The notes under the pieces are model-generated. The model was not told where the DNA came from. It worked only from the letters and a program-made list of their open reading frames with translations, and did no database searches. Of a DNA stretch of 64,000 nt, positions 1 through 9,855 are shown piece after piece. The position numbers and the translations under genes were made by a program. Numbering within the stretch: position 1 is the first letter of the stretch; every line of letters starts with the position of its first letter. Source of the stretch: Rebecca billardiae RCC1528 (taxonomy: Eukaryota; Haptophyta); NCBI GenBank assembly GCA_965240325.2, contig OZ251226.1:1674001-1738000 (forward strand). Direction: 5' to 3'.

Positions 1-216
1 CCGACCGTGGACGCGAGCGATCGTGTCATCCGAGCCACGTATCGATCATCTGGTGTGCTCAAGCTGCCGTGGCGACCTCGCATCACGCCCTACGAGGCGC
101 ATGTCACGTGGACCGTGGACGATGGCGGCCTCATCGCAGAGCAGGCACAGACGTGGTCTGTGTCGGCGTTTGAGGCGCTTCGTGAGACATTCACGCCTGG
201 AGCCCTGTCGTCTTGA
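1..216 (+). CDS. 3' end of a DUF2358/NTF2-like (SnoaL-fold) protein, 5' partial
   Basis: The reading frame is open from base 1 to a TGA at 214-216 and encodes the last 71 residues of a protein that starts outside the window. The tail has the pattern Y-R-S-S-G-x5-LPWRPRI followed by a beta-rich stretch, GLI-x2-Q-x2-TW-x-VSAFEAL and a terminal FTPG. This resembles the C-terminus of plant and algal DUF2358 proteins, an NTF2/SnoaL-like fold of unknown function that is often plastid-targeted. The family assignment comes from remembered motif shape. Only the last exon is visible, so targeting and full length cannot be judged. Confidence 0.5.
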   Translation, partial: PTVDASDRVIRATYRSSGVLKLPWRPRITPYEAHVTWTVDDGGLIAEQAQTWSVSAFEALRETFTPGALSS

Positions 217-457
217 TCTCGCGCGCGGGAGACTGCTGACTGGACACGGGCAGAAGTGCCGGTAGGTGTCGGTCTTTATCGGCAGGCGGTGCCGAGTGAT
301 GACGACACGCGGCCACCGGCCGCGGAGCCGCCAACTGGTGCGCCGTGCAGGCAGTGCAGGCGATGACGACTGCTGAGCAGTGATGATCAGAATTCAGATG
401 ACGAGCCGTAGCTAGCAATAGCTAGCAATAATACGTTGCTGGCAATCGATCGTCGAG

Positions 458-3053
458 TCATGCATATGATGACGATGATGTCGCTGCAGACGGCGGCGCT
501 CCTGGCGCGCCGGCCGGTGCAGCGGCAGCGGCCCGATCCGCGGCGGGCGCTGGGGCAGCGGCAGAGTGCGCGTTGCTGTCCGCTGTGGCCAGCTCGACCA
601 AGTGGCCCATCCCGGCAGCGCGCGCCGCGCTCACCAGCGGGTCGAGCCGCGGGTCGAAGTATGCCTCGCCATCGAAGAGCGGCTCGGCGCGGCGCCCGCC
701 GAGCGAGGGCTCGAGCAGGCCGAGGTCGACGACCTCGTCGAGCCACTCCATGTCCGCGGCCGACGCAGTCGAGACGAAGGCGATCTTGTCGCGCGTGACC
801 GGGTCGATGAACGGCGTGACGGCGTAGAAGGTGGCGGAGAAGAGCCGCGGCGCGTTGAACAGGACCGCGCGCGAGAGCCGCTCCGGGTAGTGCGCCTGCA
901 GGATGTTCAGAGCCTCGCGCGCGACGCTGAGCGGCATGGCGTTCTGCATCGAGTACCCGCCAAAGTCGATGAGCAGGAGCCACTTGCCCTCAGCCCCGTC
1001 CTCGCCGCTCCCACCGCCCGCGCCGCCGCGCTCGCCCCCCCCCGCTGGCCGCGCGAGGAGTGCAACGCACCGCTCCATCTGATACACGAGGTGCAGCAAC
1101 TGGCGCCGAGGCTCGGAGGAGTTCTCGGCGGCGGGGCGCATGAGGAGCACGGGCCGACCGGCGCGGTCGCGGATCGGCGCGACGAACGTCTTCCCCGTCG
1201 CCGCCTCCTCGCGCACCTCCGCCATCCTCGACAGCACCTCGTCCGCACCAGAGGCGCGGCGCCATGCGAGCGTCTCGCGGAGCGCCGCCGCTGCTGCCGC
1301 GACGTTGTGGCCGCGCGCGCGCAGGTAGCGCAGCAGGCACGCGTCATCGAGGGGCATGAAGGGCGGCGGCTGCGCATCCGCGACGGCCTCGCGCAGCTCG
1401 AGCAGCGCGCGCGCCTCCTGCTCCTCGCGCGACAGCTCGCGCCACGCCTCCTCCTCGCCACTGCCGCGCCGCGCCTCGGCCGCGGCCGCCTCGGCCACCT
1501 CGGCCGCGCTCAGCTCGCCGTCGTCAGCGCCCAGCGCGGCGAGCGGCTCGGTGAGCGCCTCGAGCGAGCCCGCGCGCGGCGCGTACGGCGCGGTGGGCAC
1601 GAAGGCGAGCGTGACAGCCAGGCCCAGCGCCGAGACCACGGCGCACATCGCGAACACCGGCGCCGGGCCGAGGTCATCGACAAGCGGACGGAACGCGGCC
1701 GCGGCGACGAGCGCGCCCGCCTTGCCCGCCGCGGCGCTCAGCCCATGGCAGACCGCGCGGTGCCTCGCCGGGTAGTAGCACGCGGGCAGGGTGAAGGTGG
1801 TGCAGTTCGGCCCGAAGTTGGAGAAGAAGAACGACGCGCCGTACACGCACACGAACAGCGCCGGCCGCGCGCGGATCTGCTCGAACCAGCGCGCCATGCC
1901 ACCATACACGAGTGCGCACGCGCCAAAGCCACCAGCCTGGGAGGGCGCGTGCGCGCGCGCGCGCGCGCAGGGGCCCGGGTGCGTGAGTGAGCGCGGCCGC
2001 GGCCGGCTGCCGTGCGGCCGCGTGCGTGCGCGGCGCCGCGCGGGCACGCACGCCCTGCCGGGGCGAGCCGCCGCCCGCCCGCCGCGCTCGGCGCAGGGGC
2101 GGGCGCGCAGGCACCTGAATGGCGCGCTGCGTGCGCAGGGAGTCACCGATGCACGCGATCGAGGCCCAGTAGCCGGGGAGGCCGAGAAGCGAGACGAAAA
2201 GGCTGGCGAGCGCGGTGCGCGTCAGCCCGGCGCGCGTGTGCGCCGCTTCGCTCGGCCCGAGCAGCTCCACAAAGTCAGCGGCGAACAGCCCGTTGCCGTA
2301 GAAGACGACATCGAACAAGAACCAACTGCCGGCCGTGCCGAGCAGCGCGCGGCCGTGCGTCACGAGCACGTCGCGGGCCCACTCGCGCACGGGGCGGAGG
2401 TGCTTGCGCGCCGCGGCGTACTCCAGCCCGTCAGACAGCCGCCAGCGAAGCGGCGCGGTGAGCACGAATGGCAGCGCGCCGCACGCGAGCACCACCCGCC
2501 ACACGGTGTCGAGTGGCACTCGCGAGCGCAGCAGCGCGAGCGCGAGCAGCGGCGCCGCGCAGTTGCCCACGCCCTGCATGCTGAAGACGGTGGCGAGTGC
2601 GCGCGACTTGCCGTTCGGCGACACCGACGCCGACGCGGCTTCCGCCGTGATCGTCGCGCTCAGCGGGTACTCTCCGCCGATGCCGACCCCGAGCGCCAGG
2701 CGGAAGGCGGCGAGCATCACAAAGACCGACATGTCGCGCCCGCCGACGGCGCGCACGCCGAGGCCGGAGAGCAGCGAGAAGGCGATGCAGACCATCATCG
2801 AGCCGAGGAAGCTCGCGCGCCGCCCGACGCGGTCGCCCGCCGCGCCAAAGCCCAGCTGGCCGGCGATGGTGCCGACCATGATGGCGCTCTTCACGAGCGA
2901 CTCGCTCCACGCGCGCGCGCCCGGGTAGACAGAGCGCAGGATGGTGGTGACTATGTTGATGACGAAGAGGTCATACGCGTCGGCGAGGAAGCCGACAGAC
3001 GCCGCGACCTTCACGAGGAGCGGCGGCGGCGGCAGGCCCGCGGCGCGAGCCAT
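458..3053 (-). CDS. MFS phosphate:H+ symporter-like transporter fused to a CRAL-TRIO (Sec14) domain
   Basis: Two exons on the minus strand: 3053-2115 and 1936-458. The 178-nt phase-0 intron (2114-1937, GTGCCTG...CCCAG) joins ...RAIQ to AGGFG..., giving 805 aa. Residues 1 to about 460 are a 12-helix MFS permease. ADAYDLFVINIV in helix 1 and GVGIGGEYPLSATI in helix 4 are hallmarks of the PHS (PHT1/PHO84) inorganic-phosphate symporters. After an acidic linker, about residue 478 onward matches CRAL-TRIO-N (DDACLLRYLRARGHNV), and about 625-720 is a CRAL-TRIO lipid-binding domain (LLLIDFGGYSM, LNILQAHYPERL, FIDPVTRDKI). An Ala/Ser-rich tail follows. Expected role: phosphate or related anion uptake at a membrane, with a cytosolic phosphoinositide- or lipid-binding module. 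One continuous frame spans the end of the MFS and the whole Sec14 module, so the fusion is not a splice guess. Substrate is inferred. Confidence 0.85.
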
Positions 3054-3192
3054 GGCCGCGAAGACGGGCGATGGCCGCGTTTTCTGGCGGAGCGGCAGAA
3101 TGGCTGATGCCTCATGACAGCTTGCGGACTGGCCGGACTCTGCGTCTCTGCCCAGACGGTTCTGCCGCCCGGGCCGCCCGGCTCCGCCGCTG

Positions 3193-3217
3193 GGCTTTGA
3201 GCTTCTGCAGCTCAAAG
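3193..3217. repeat. 10-bp perfect inverted repeat (hairpin) upstream of the 3234 ORF
   Basis: GCTTTGAGCT and AGCTCAAAGC flank a 5-base spacer, 16 bases before the ATG at 3234. It lies in the 180-bp divergent region shared with the transporter gene. It could be a 5'-UTR hairpin or a palindromic factor site. Role unknown. Confidence 0.4.
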
Positions 3218-3233
3218 CGCGCGCTGAGCCCCC

Positions 3234-3731
3234 ATGGTGGCCGGAACCGGCGCGGCTGAGCAGCCAGCTCTGGACATCGCGCGGAGGACACGCCTGACGC
3301 TCGTCGGCGGTTTGAGCATCCTGGCGGTAATACTTACGGTCCACACCGCACTCCACCATTATAAGCCGGCGCGCCCCGTTTCCATCGAGGACGATCGTTG
3401 CTCCGCAAGAGTCCGGAATGCGCTCACAAAACGTCCAGACCGTTGCAAGCATGCGCGCCTGGCGCATCGCTGTCCTCAGCTGTGCAACTCCCCCGCTGAT
3501 GTCGGGGATTCGCCGGCTGATCGTTGCTACCACGTCCACAACCATGGGTGCCCCTACCCGGGTAAATACCTGCCACCATCGGAGACGGATGATCGGCCAA
3601 CATGCTGCCTAGCACCGCACCTCTGGAGCTGCATGGACTTCGCCTATGCCGAGCAAGACAAATGCCATGGCATCGTCATCGACACCCTCCAACCCGAGAC
3701 ATTCATTTGCTGTCTCCGGATCACGACGTGA
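3234..3731 (+). CDS. Small single-pass membrane protein with ShKT-like cysteine-rich region
   Basis: A 165-residue ORF, divergent from the transporter with 180 bases between starts. Residues about 20-44 form one hydrophobic helix (LTLVGGLSILAVILTVHTAL) after a short basic N-terminus, suggesting a type II membrane anchor or uncleaved signal. The remainder is rich in Cys: DDRCSARVRNALTKRPDRC, then CPQLC, resembles the spacing of ShKT domains (C-x7-20-C...CP-x2-C), followed by further Cys pairs including CC, presumably disulfide-bonded outside the cytosol. ShKT is a common domain of secreted enzymes and algal membrane proteins; nothing here indicates a toxin. Function is unknown. The protein could continue through an unseen intron, because the C-terminal half is less typical of coding sequence in this genome. 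Confidence 0.45.
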   Translation: MVAGTGAAEQPALDIARRTRLTLVGGLSILAVILTVHTALHHYKPARPVSIEDDRCSARVRNALTKRPDRCKHARLAHRCPQLCNSPADVGDSPADRCYHVHNHGCPYPGKYLPPSETDDRPTCCLAPHLWSCMDFAYAEQDKCHGIVIDTLQPETFICCLRITT

Positions 3732-4579
3732 CACCTTTCCTGCGGACGGCTCGCCACGGCCGGGTGTCGGCTCGCCATGCGCACGGCCCGCTCGGCGGGC
3801 GCCATTGGAGCGACTCGCCTGGTCGCCAGTCAGCAGGCTCATCGCGGGAGGCGCCGCACGCATCTTTTTACGGCATCTCCATGCGGGCGGCTGCCCGAAT
3901 CTGCGCCGCAACCCGCAGGCGATACCGTGTGGTTGCCGCCACGGGCACGCCGCCGACGGCCACGCGGTGCCAGGTGCCAACGGGCCGGGGCCGGGCCAGT
4001 CCCCCACGGGCACAGCCGCGCGCCGATGCCCGATTCGCATCTACCGGCCGATTCATCATCTGACTAGTGACTTCTGACTCTGCTGAGCAGTTATTACCAT
4101 ATTCATTATCCCGTTGCATCGCGATCGCAGTCGTATAATCGCGAGGCTATTCAGAAGGAATGCCCGCGGCGGTAGTGACCAGCTGCCCGCTTTATATATA
4201 TATACGCTTATTTAATAATTTATAATTAAGTCACCAGCGTTGCGGCACGGGCACGGCCGTCCACTGGCACTGTTGACCGAGTCGGGCGCGGCTGGCGCCA
4301 CCAATAGGAGCCCATCAAGGTAATATATATATATATATATAGTCGTATAGTAGGCTGTAAGTAACATCAGCAGTTTAGATAGCGCAAGTGTGACGCGCTG
4401 GAGTGAGAGTACCCACTCACCCCAGGCTGCCCTTGGTCCTGCCGACCTGCCACTGTGCATTCTGCAGCGCTCGCGCGGTCAGGGCTCAGACGGCCCGGCC
4501 GGTTCAACGCGGGACGAAGAAACGCGTACGCGCGTGGTGCAAGACTCGTCGCTCGGGTTCGGGGCGAAGAACAACGATC
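3732..4579. other. Intergenic region with TA-rich tracts, no supported gene
   Basis: The short ORFs on both strands here show no domain-like features. From about 4080 to 4390 the composition turns AT-rich and includes a (TA)n tract at 4323-4341 and shorter ones near 4193-4204. It separates the ShKT-like ORF from the minus-strand gene ending at 4580. Confidence 0.5.
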
Positions 4580-5035
4580 TCACGATTCGTCGTCCGCCCT
4601 CCGCGAAGGAATACGTGTCGTGCGTCGCGCACCGAATGCACCCATGGGCGACGGCTCGTAGAGGTACCGCTCAAAGTCAACGTAGTCGAGCGCGTCGGTA
4701 TCATCGTCCTCGGGGATGGGTAGGAAGCGATCGAGCGCGCGCATGACCAGGCGGTAGGCTGCGATGATGACCATGGCGAGACGAAGCCGCCCCAGCAGCC
4801 GCAGGGGTCGGAAAGAAGGTTTCCAAGCAGAGCGCGCGGCTGCTTGCCGTGCTGTGCGCTTTGCGCGGGGCGAGTCCGCCGTCGCCAGCGGCTCGAGCGC
4901 CATGCGCTCGCGAAGGGCGTCGATGACGCACTGCGTCCCGTCGTCCACCTCGCCACGTGCCACTGCAGCACGTGCGGGGTGTGCGGTCAGCCCTGTGAGC
5001 GCGAGCAGCGCGACGAGCGATGCACGTGGCGCCAT
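4580..5035 (-). CDS. Hypothetical small protein with signal peptide and one membrane segment
   Basis: A 151-aa ORF. MAPRASLVALLALTGLTAHPARA is a convincing cleavable signal peptide (AxA-like site near residue 23). A central basic stretch is followed by one hydrophobic segment (LRLAMVIIAAYRLVM, about residues 82-96), then an acidic tail with IPEDDDTDALDYVDFERYLYEP. I do not recognise the family. The start lies 77 bases from the F-box gene start on the other strand, so the two probably share a bidirectional promoter. An endomembrane or plastid-route destination is plausible from the signal peptide. Confidence 0.55.
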   Translation of the reverse strand: MAPRASLVALLALTGLTAHPARAAVARGEVDDGTQCVIDALRERMALEPLATADSPRAKRTARQAAARSAWKPSFRPLRLLGRLRLAMVIIAAYRLVMRALDRFLPIPEDDDTDALDYVDFERYLYEPSPMGAFGARRTTRIPSRRADDES

Positions 5036-5112
5036 CGCGCACAGTCCGGGTAGAAAGGTGATGATGAATCAGGCTGTGCCTGCCTAATAACAATGGGCTA
5101 ATTCGCGTAGCT

Positions 5113-7100
5113 ATGATGCGGGTAGACCCGGCGCGAAGGCATCGACGCCCTCGGGCGGAAAGAGGGCGAGGGATGGCCACAACACCCTCGCCCGACGCCG
5201 CCCCCGACGTGGGGGCCGCGGGCGGCGGAAGGGGGCCGTGGATTCCAGCCGGTGCGCCGGTCCTGCAGCGCAGTCGGACGCCCGAGATCCCGTCTCCGGG
5301 CGCCGACGCGGGCATGCGCGGTGCCGACGGCTCGGGCCTGCTGCACTGGCTGCCGCCAGATCTGCGGCTGCTCGTGCTCTCGCGGCTGGGAGTGGGTGAC
5401 CTCGGCGCGCTGTGCGCCACGGGCCATGCGTACCGCACGCACGCTGACGATGTTTGGCGAGCGCTGTGCGCCCGTCGATGGTCAAGCGCCCGCGTCTCGA
5501 CGTGCACCATGCACACAGCGAGCGGCGACGCGGACGTCGGTGCAACGAGCTGGCGTGCGCAATACGGGCTGATGGAGCGTGCCGAGCGCGCGCTCTTGCG
5601 CGAGGCGAGCTCGTGCCAGACGGTCCTCGACCGCCGCTTCCCACCGGAGCACGGCCACATCCTGCAGAGCGACCTCGTGCTGTCGGCGTCGCTGGCCGCG
5701 GTCGTGTGCTCTGGCACGCAGCACAACCTGTGGCGGGCCTCGTGGGCAGCCGGCGTCGCGCAGTCCGAGCTCGACCACGTCTTCGTGTGGCAGCTGCCGT
5801 CAGGCGCGCCGCTCCCCGTGCTGTCTCTGCCGAGCGACCCGACCGGCCAGCAGCCGCCCGTCGTGCGCGCGCGCGGCTCTGAGCTTTTCGTGGCGCGCGC
5901 GGCGCACCCGAGCGTAGCTGTGTACGAGTGTGGCGGCGACGCGGCGCTGGCTGCCGCGCCGGTGCGCGAGCTGGTGGGGCACACGGGTGCGATCAAGGCG
6001 ATGAGCGTGGCCGACGACCTGATCGCGACAGGTGCGCCCGCGCGCCAGCGCCCGCGCGTACCCGCTTGCCCGCACACTGCGCCGCGCGGTGAGGCTGCCG
6101 TGCTCACGGCCAGCGCATGCGCGCCGCCCCTCGTCCCGCTGCGGCGATGCGACGCGCCGCGCAGGCTCAGAGGACAGCACGGTGCTGCTCTGGGAGCGCG
6201 CGAGCGGGCGTCGCGCCGCCGAGCTGCGCCCAGGCGGCGGCGCCGTCGTCGAGGTCCAGCTCGTCGGCGGCCGGCTGATTGTGCAGCACCTGTGCTCGCA
6301 CTCCGCCCGAGGCTCAGTCACCACCGTCTGGCGTGCGGACGAGCTCGCGGCGGCCGGCGGCGGAGGCGGTGGGTGCATCGCGCGGTTCGGCGGGTGGGCG
6401 TGCCTCGACCCGTCCGGCACGCGCGTCTACGTCCAAGACGGCGTGGAGCTCCACTGCCTGCACGCGCACACGGGCGCGCTGCAGCACGCGCTCGCGCGCC
6501 CCGCCCCGCTGGCGCACTGGTGTGCGAGCGCGATGGCGGCGAGTGCTGCCTACGTGCTCAGCGCTCTCAGCCGCGCGGACGAGGAGAGCAGCGACGAGGA
6601 GGAGGCAGGGGAGGGCGGCTCGGAGGGCTCACCGGGCGCGCACCGCGTCGCCGTCTGGCGCGCGTCCGACGGCTCGCACCTCGGCACCCTCGACGGGCTG
6701 CCCTGGGAGCCCGAGCTGCTTGCGCTGCACGGGCACGCCGCCGTGTGCGTTGCCTTTGACTCGCCGCCGCCGCACGCGCTTGCGTTCGACCTGAGCGCGC
6801 TGCCCGGTGCGCGCGCGTCGCGCGGCGTCGCGCTGCGTGCCTGCCCTCGCGCGCGGGACCCTGTGCCTCCTGACCCGCCCTGACCCGCCCCGCCCGGCCG
6901 GCGCGCGCCCTTGCCTCCCCCCCTGCGCAGGCCGGATGCCGAAGCCAGTTCCTATCAGCTTCCACGCGCCCGTGGTCGCGGCTGGGCTGGCCGGCACTCG
7001 GCTCGCGGCGGCTCTCGCGGACGGCGCTGTCGTGCTCACCGAGCTCGGCGTCGACGCGCCGCACGCGCTGCCGCGCAGCCCTGCGCCCAGCGCGCCCTAG
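5113..7100 (+). CDS. F-box protein with WD40-like beta-propeller
   Basis: Three exons: 5113-6031, 6165-6806, 6931-7100. Introns of 133 and 124 nt, both phase 1 with GTGCGC...GCGCAG borders, restore IATG|SEDSTVLLWE and LPG|RMPKPV. The product is 576 aa. Residues about 74-120 are an F-box (LPPDLRLLVLSRLGVGDLGALCATG...DDVWRALCARRW). The rest contains WD-type blades: HTGAIKAMSVADDLIATGSEDSTVLLWE is a classic repeat, with weaker blades on either side and an acidic insert (EESSDEEEAGEG). Expected role: substrate-receptor subunit of an SCF (SKP1-cullin-F-box) ubiquitin ligase, the propeller binding the client. ATG 5173 (MATTPSP) is an equally plausible start. The client is unknown. Confidence 0.8.
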
Positions 7101-7997
7101 CCATGCCCCCGGCCATCGCCGCACCCAAGCCATACCATGCACATGTCCCCATCTTTCGTTCAACGGCGCCGCGCTGCCGCTGCCGCCCACGGCCCTCCTC
7201 GGCCGCTTGGCGCGCGGTGCCGCCCGCCATGCCCCCGCATGCCATGCCCATCCATCCATGTCTTTCATGATGCTCCCCCGCATGCCGACCTGCCGCCATG
7301 TCCCATGCACACTCTGGTCGCTTCCAGCCAGCGGTGCCGCCCATCCTCCATGCTCCATCTCCATGCCCATGAGCACGCATCCATGTCGCATACGCCGCTC
7401 GCGCAGCATCCAGCGCGTCCACGGCCGCCCACTGAGACTTGACTTTGAACGTTCGTTCGTGTCCATTGACTTCACGCGCATGCCCAGCTGCAGCTCGCCC
7501 GGCGGGCCGCCTGCGCCCTGGCCGCCTGCGGCACTCCGCGCAGACCGCGGGCCGCCGCCGAAGTCATGATGATGATCCCTCACTTCTTCACAGCCGAGCT
7601 GTTTGCTGTCTGAGCGGCGGTGACAAGGCGCCAACCACACGGGCACGGCAGCACCTGAGACGTGGTGACGCGCCGTGAACTCGAAGCCGCTCACTGCTCA
7701 GCCGCCCGAGCCCAGCGTGCCACATCCCCATGGCATGACCATGACGTCAGACGTGCCGCCATGAAGTGATGAACTGATGAGTGATGATGACGACCACCCA
7801 TGCCATACTGCCAGTCAGTGTCAGCAACCGCTCCTGATGAGGCTCCTTCGCGGACCAGTTGATGAGTCTTAAAAACTCTCATCAAAGCGTCGTCGTTGAC
7901 TCGGTCACTGAGTCACTCGGTTGATCACTGATGATCAGCACGAGCGGTACACGCGCGGATTTTATTTTCAAAAAGAAATCACCGCGAGCAATTCACG
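7101..7997. other. Intergenic region, no supported gene
   Basis: About 0.9 kb between the F-box and CDC123 genes. It is unusually rich in CATG/CCAT words (especially 7100-7400) and has only short ORFs on both strands without recognisable domains. It presumably holds the F-box gene terminator and the CDC123 promoter, but no specific element can be assigned. Confidence 0.4.
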
Positions 7998-9236
7998 ATG
8001 GCGGCCCACGACAACAGCTCCGCGGCTTGGGACGCCACGAGCTTCGACAGGTGGTACCCGCGCTTTCGACGGGTGTCGCCGCGCTCGGAGATCATTCAGC
8101 TCTCGCCCGACTTTGTCGAATACCTCCTCGACGAGCGCATCTTCCTCCCGGGCGACGACGACAGCGAGGCCGCGTGGAGCGACGACGACGGAGACGAGCA
8201 CCAAGCGAGCGGCGACAAGGAGGAGCCAGATGAGGATACTGCCGAGGCTCTCGAGCGGCTGCGCAAGCTCGACTTCTCCCCGCTGCTCGCGGACATCGAT
8301 GCGGCGATCTCGCGGCTGGGGGGGAGCGCATTCGTCAAGATGAATTGGAGTAGCCCGCGCGACGCTGCCTGGGTCCTTGGCGGCTCGCTGCGCTGTGCGA
8401 GCGCGCGCGATGTGGTCATGCTGCTCAAGAGCTCGCAGCACATCGCACACGACCTACGCAGCGCCCCGCCCGCGCGAGACCGTGCGCAATCCCCTGCCGC
8501 GGCCAGGCGGGCGTGGGTGCTCGTGCTACGGACGTGGTGCCAGCTGCAGCCCGCCAACGAGTTCCGCTGCTTTGTATCGGCGGGGGCGCTGCTGTGCGCG
8601 AGCCAGCGCGACCGGTACACGCGGTACGCGCACCTGCACGATCGGCGCGAGCAGCTTGCTCGCACGCTGGCGGCATTCTGCGCGGACGTCCTCGGGCCGG
8701 CGTGCGCCCGTGCCGGCTCATCGCGCGCAGACGCCCCGGCTGACACGCCGGCTGCGGCCGCGGAGCGCGCGCTCGGCGTCGAGCGCGTCGTCGCAGACGT
8801 GTACGTGGACGCGGGAGGCAAGGCGCACCTCCTGGACCTGAGCCCCTTCGACGAGTCGACGGACCCGCTGCTGTACACCTGGGCCGAGGTGCTCGGCTTG
8901 GCAGCCGCTGCCGACACCGAGCTCAGCGCAGCTGGGGATCGCATCGCGCGTGTCCCCGCGCCCACGCTGCGACTGCTCGATGACGGCGGCGCGGGCGTCC
9001 AGCCCTCTCCGACAATCTACATGGGCGTGCCTTTGGAGCTGCAACCACGCGGTGCGGCCGAGACGGAGCAGAGCGCGGCGGACAGCGAGCCCCCACGCGG
9101 CGCGTCTGCGGATGGTGGGGTCAGCTCTGCGGTGGACCTCATGCGCGCAGCGGCCCTGAGAGACGCCGGAGCCTCGTCAGACTCCGAGGACGACGCAGTG
9201 CTGCCAGTGGCCGGCGGTGGCCGGCTTGATCCTTGA
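7998..9236 (+). CDS. CDC123: CDC123 (D123) family eIF2 assembly chaperone
   Basis: An intronless 412-aa ORF. Family landmarks run in order: WYPRFRRVSPRSEIIQLSPDFVEYLLDERIFLP near the N-terminus; an acidic segment; FVKMNWSSPRDAAWV; a helix ending SSQHIAHDL; FRCFVSAGALLCASQRDRYTRYAHL; and VVADVYVDAGGKAHLLDLSPFDESTDPLLYTWAEV. CDC123 is an ATP-grasp-fold protein that binds the gamma subunit of translation factor eIF2 in the cytosol and promotes eIF2 alpha-beta-gamma assembly. The D-L-S-P-F and DPLL(Y)TW region carries the conserved metal/ATP-binding acidic residues of the family. The C-terminal 110 residues are less conserved and acidic. ATG 7998 precedes the conserved block by about 17 residues, as expected. 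Confidence 0.92.
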   Translation: MAAHDNSSAAWDATSFDRWYPRFRRVSPRSEIIQLSPDFVEYLLDERIFLPGDDDSEAAWSDDDGDEHQASGDKEEPDEDTAEALERLRKLDFSPLLADIDAAISRLGGSAFVKMNWSSPRDAAWVLGGSLRCASARDVVMLLKSSQHIAHDLRSAPPARDRAQSPAAARRAWVLVLRTWCQLQPANEFRCFVSAGALLCASQRDRYTRYAHLHDRREQLARTLAAFCADVLGPACARAGSSRADAPADTPAAAAERALGVERVVADVYVDAGGKAHLLDLSPFDESTDPLLYTWAEVLGLAAAADTELSAAGDRIARVPAPTLRLLDDGGAGVQPSPTIYMGVPLELQPRGAAETEQSAADSEPPRGASADGGVSSAVDLMRAAALRDAGASSDSEDDAVLPVAGGGRLDP

Positions 9237-9459
9237 CTGACAAGGGACAGTGCGACGTTGACTGACTACCGAGTACCGTTCGGACACGGACCGGACTGAG
9301 TGCCGCGACCGATCGTCTAAGACTTACGCCGGACTGGGCATTATTGGGCACTATCCCGTCGTTGAATGACCGGCGGAATCCGCGCGGGGCCCCGCCGGGA
9401 GCCCTGTGACTGTGTACACTCAGTACAGTCCGATGTGGCGTCGAACTGTTACTGAATCG

Positions 9460-9501
<42 letters not shown>

Positions 9502-9855
9502 ATATTCTGTAATTAATAAAACGGGCGTCGCCGATTACATCCTCGGACCATCACGGAGAATCACAATCATTGCGCCATTCATCCCGCAAGTCTATCCCGG
9601 CGACTTGACACGAGACGGTCCGCCAACGCACATATGGCTTCGGACAGTCCGACGACCAGTGCGCTGTGCGCAGTGGCAGCATGAGTCAGCCCTGACCCAG
9701 CGGCAGGGCCAGGCGGCCAGGCGCCATCTTTGTTTTCTCCGAAAATTGATGCCTCGGGCGAAAAACCATTTCTTCCCGTCAAAGAGCCAGCAAGAGGGAG
9801 GCCGTTGCGGCGGCTGCAGGGTGGCCGCGCCGCGCACGGGCCGCGCGCCGACGCC
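9237..9855. other. Intergenic region with (TA)n microsatellite
   Basis: Contains a 37-base (TA)n tract at 9462-9498 and otherwise no supported gene. It includes the CDC123 3' end and the region upstream of IFT121. Confidence 0.5.
9462..9498. repeat. (TA)n microsatellite
   Basis: Uninterrupted alternating T and A over 37 bases in a GC-rich background. Confidence 0.95.

Noticed and set aside
3234-3731. Reading the ShKT-like Cys pattern as a toxin
   Set aside because: ShKT domains are widespread in non-toxic secreted and membrane proteins; the anchor and context give no support for a toxin.
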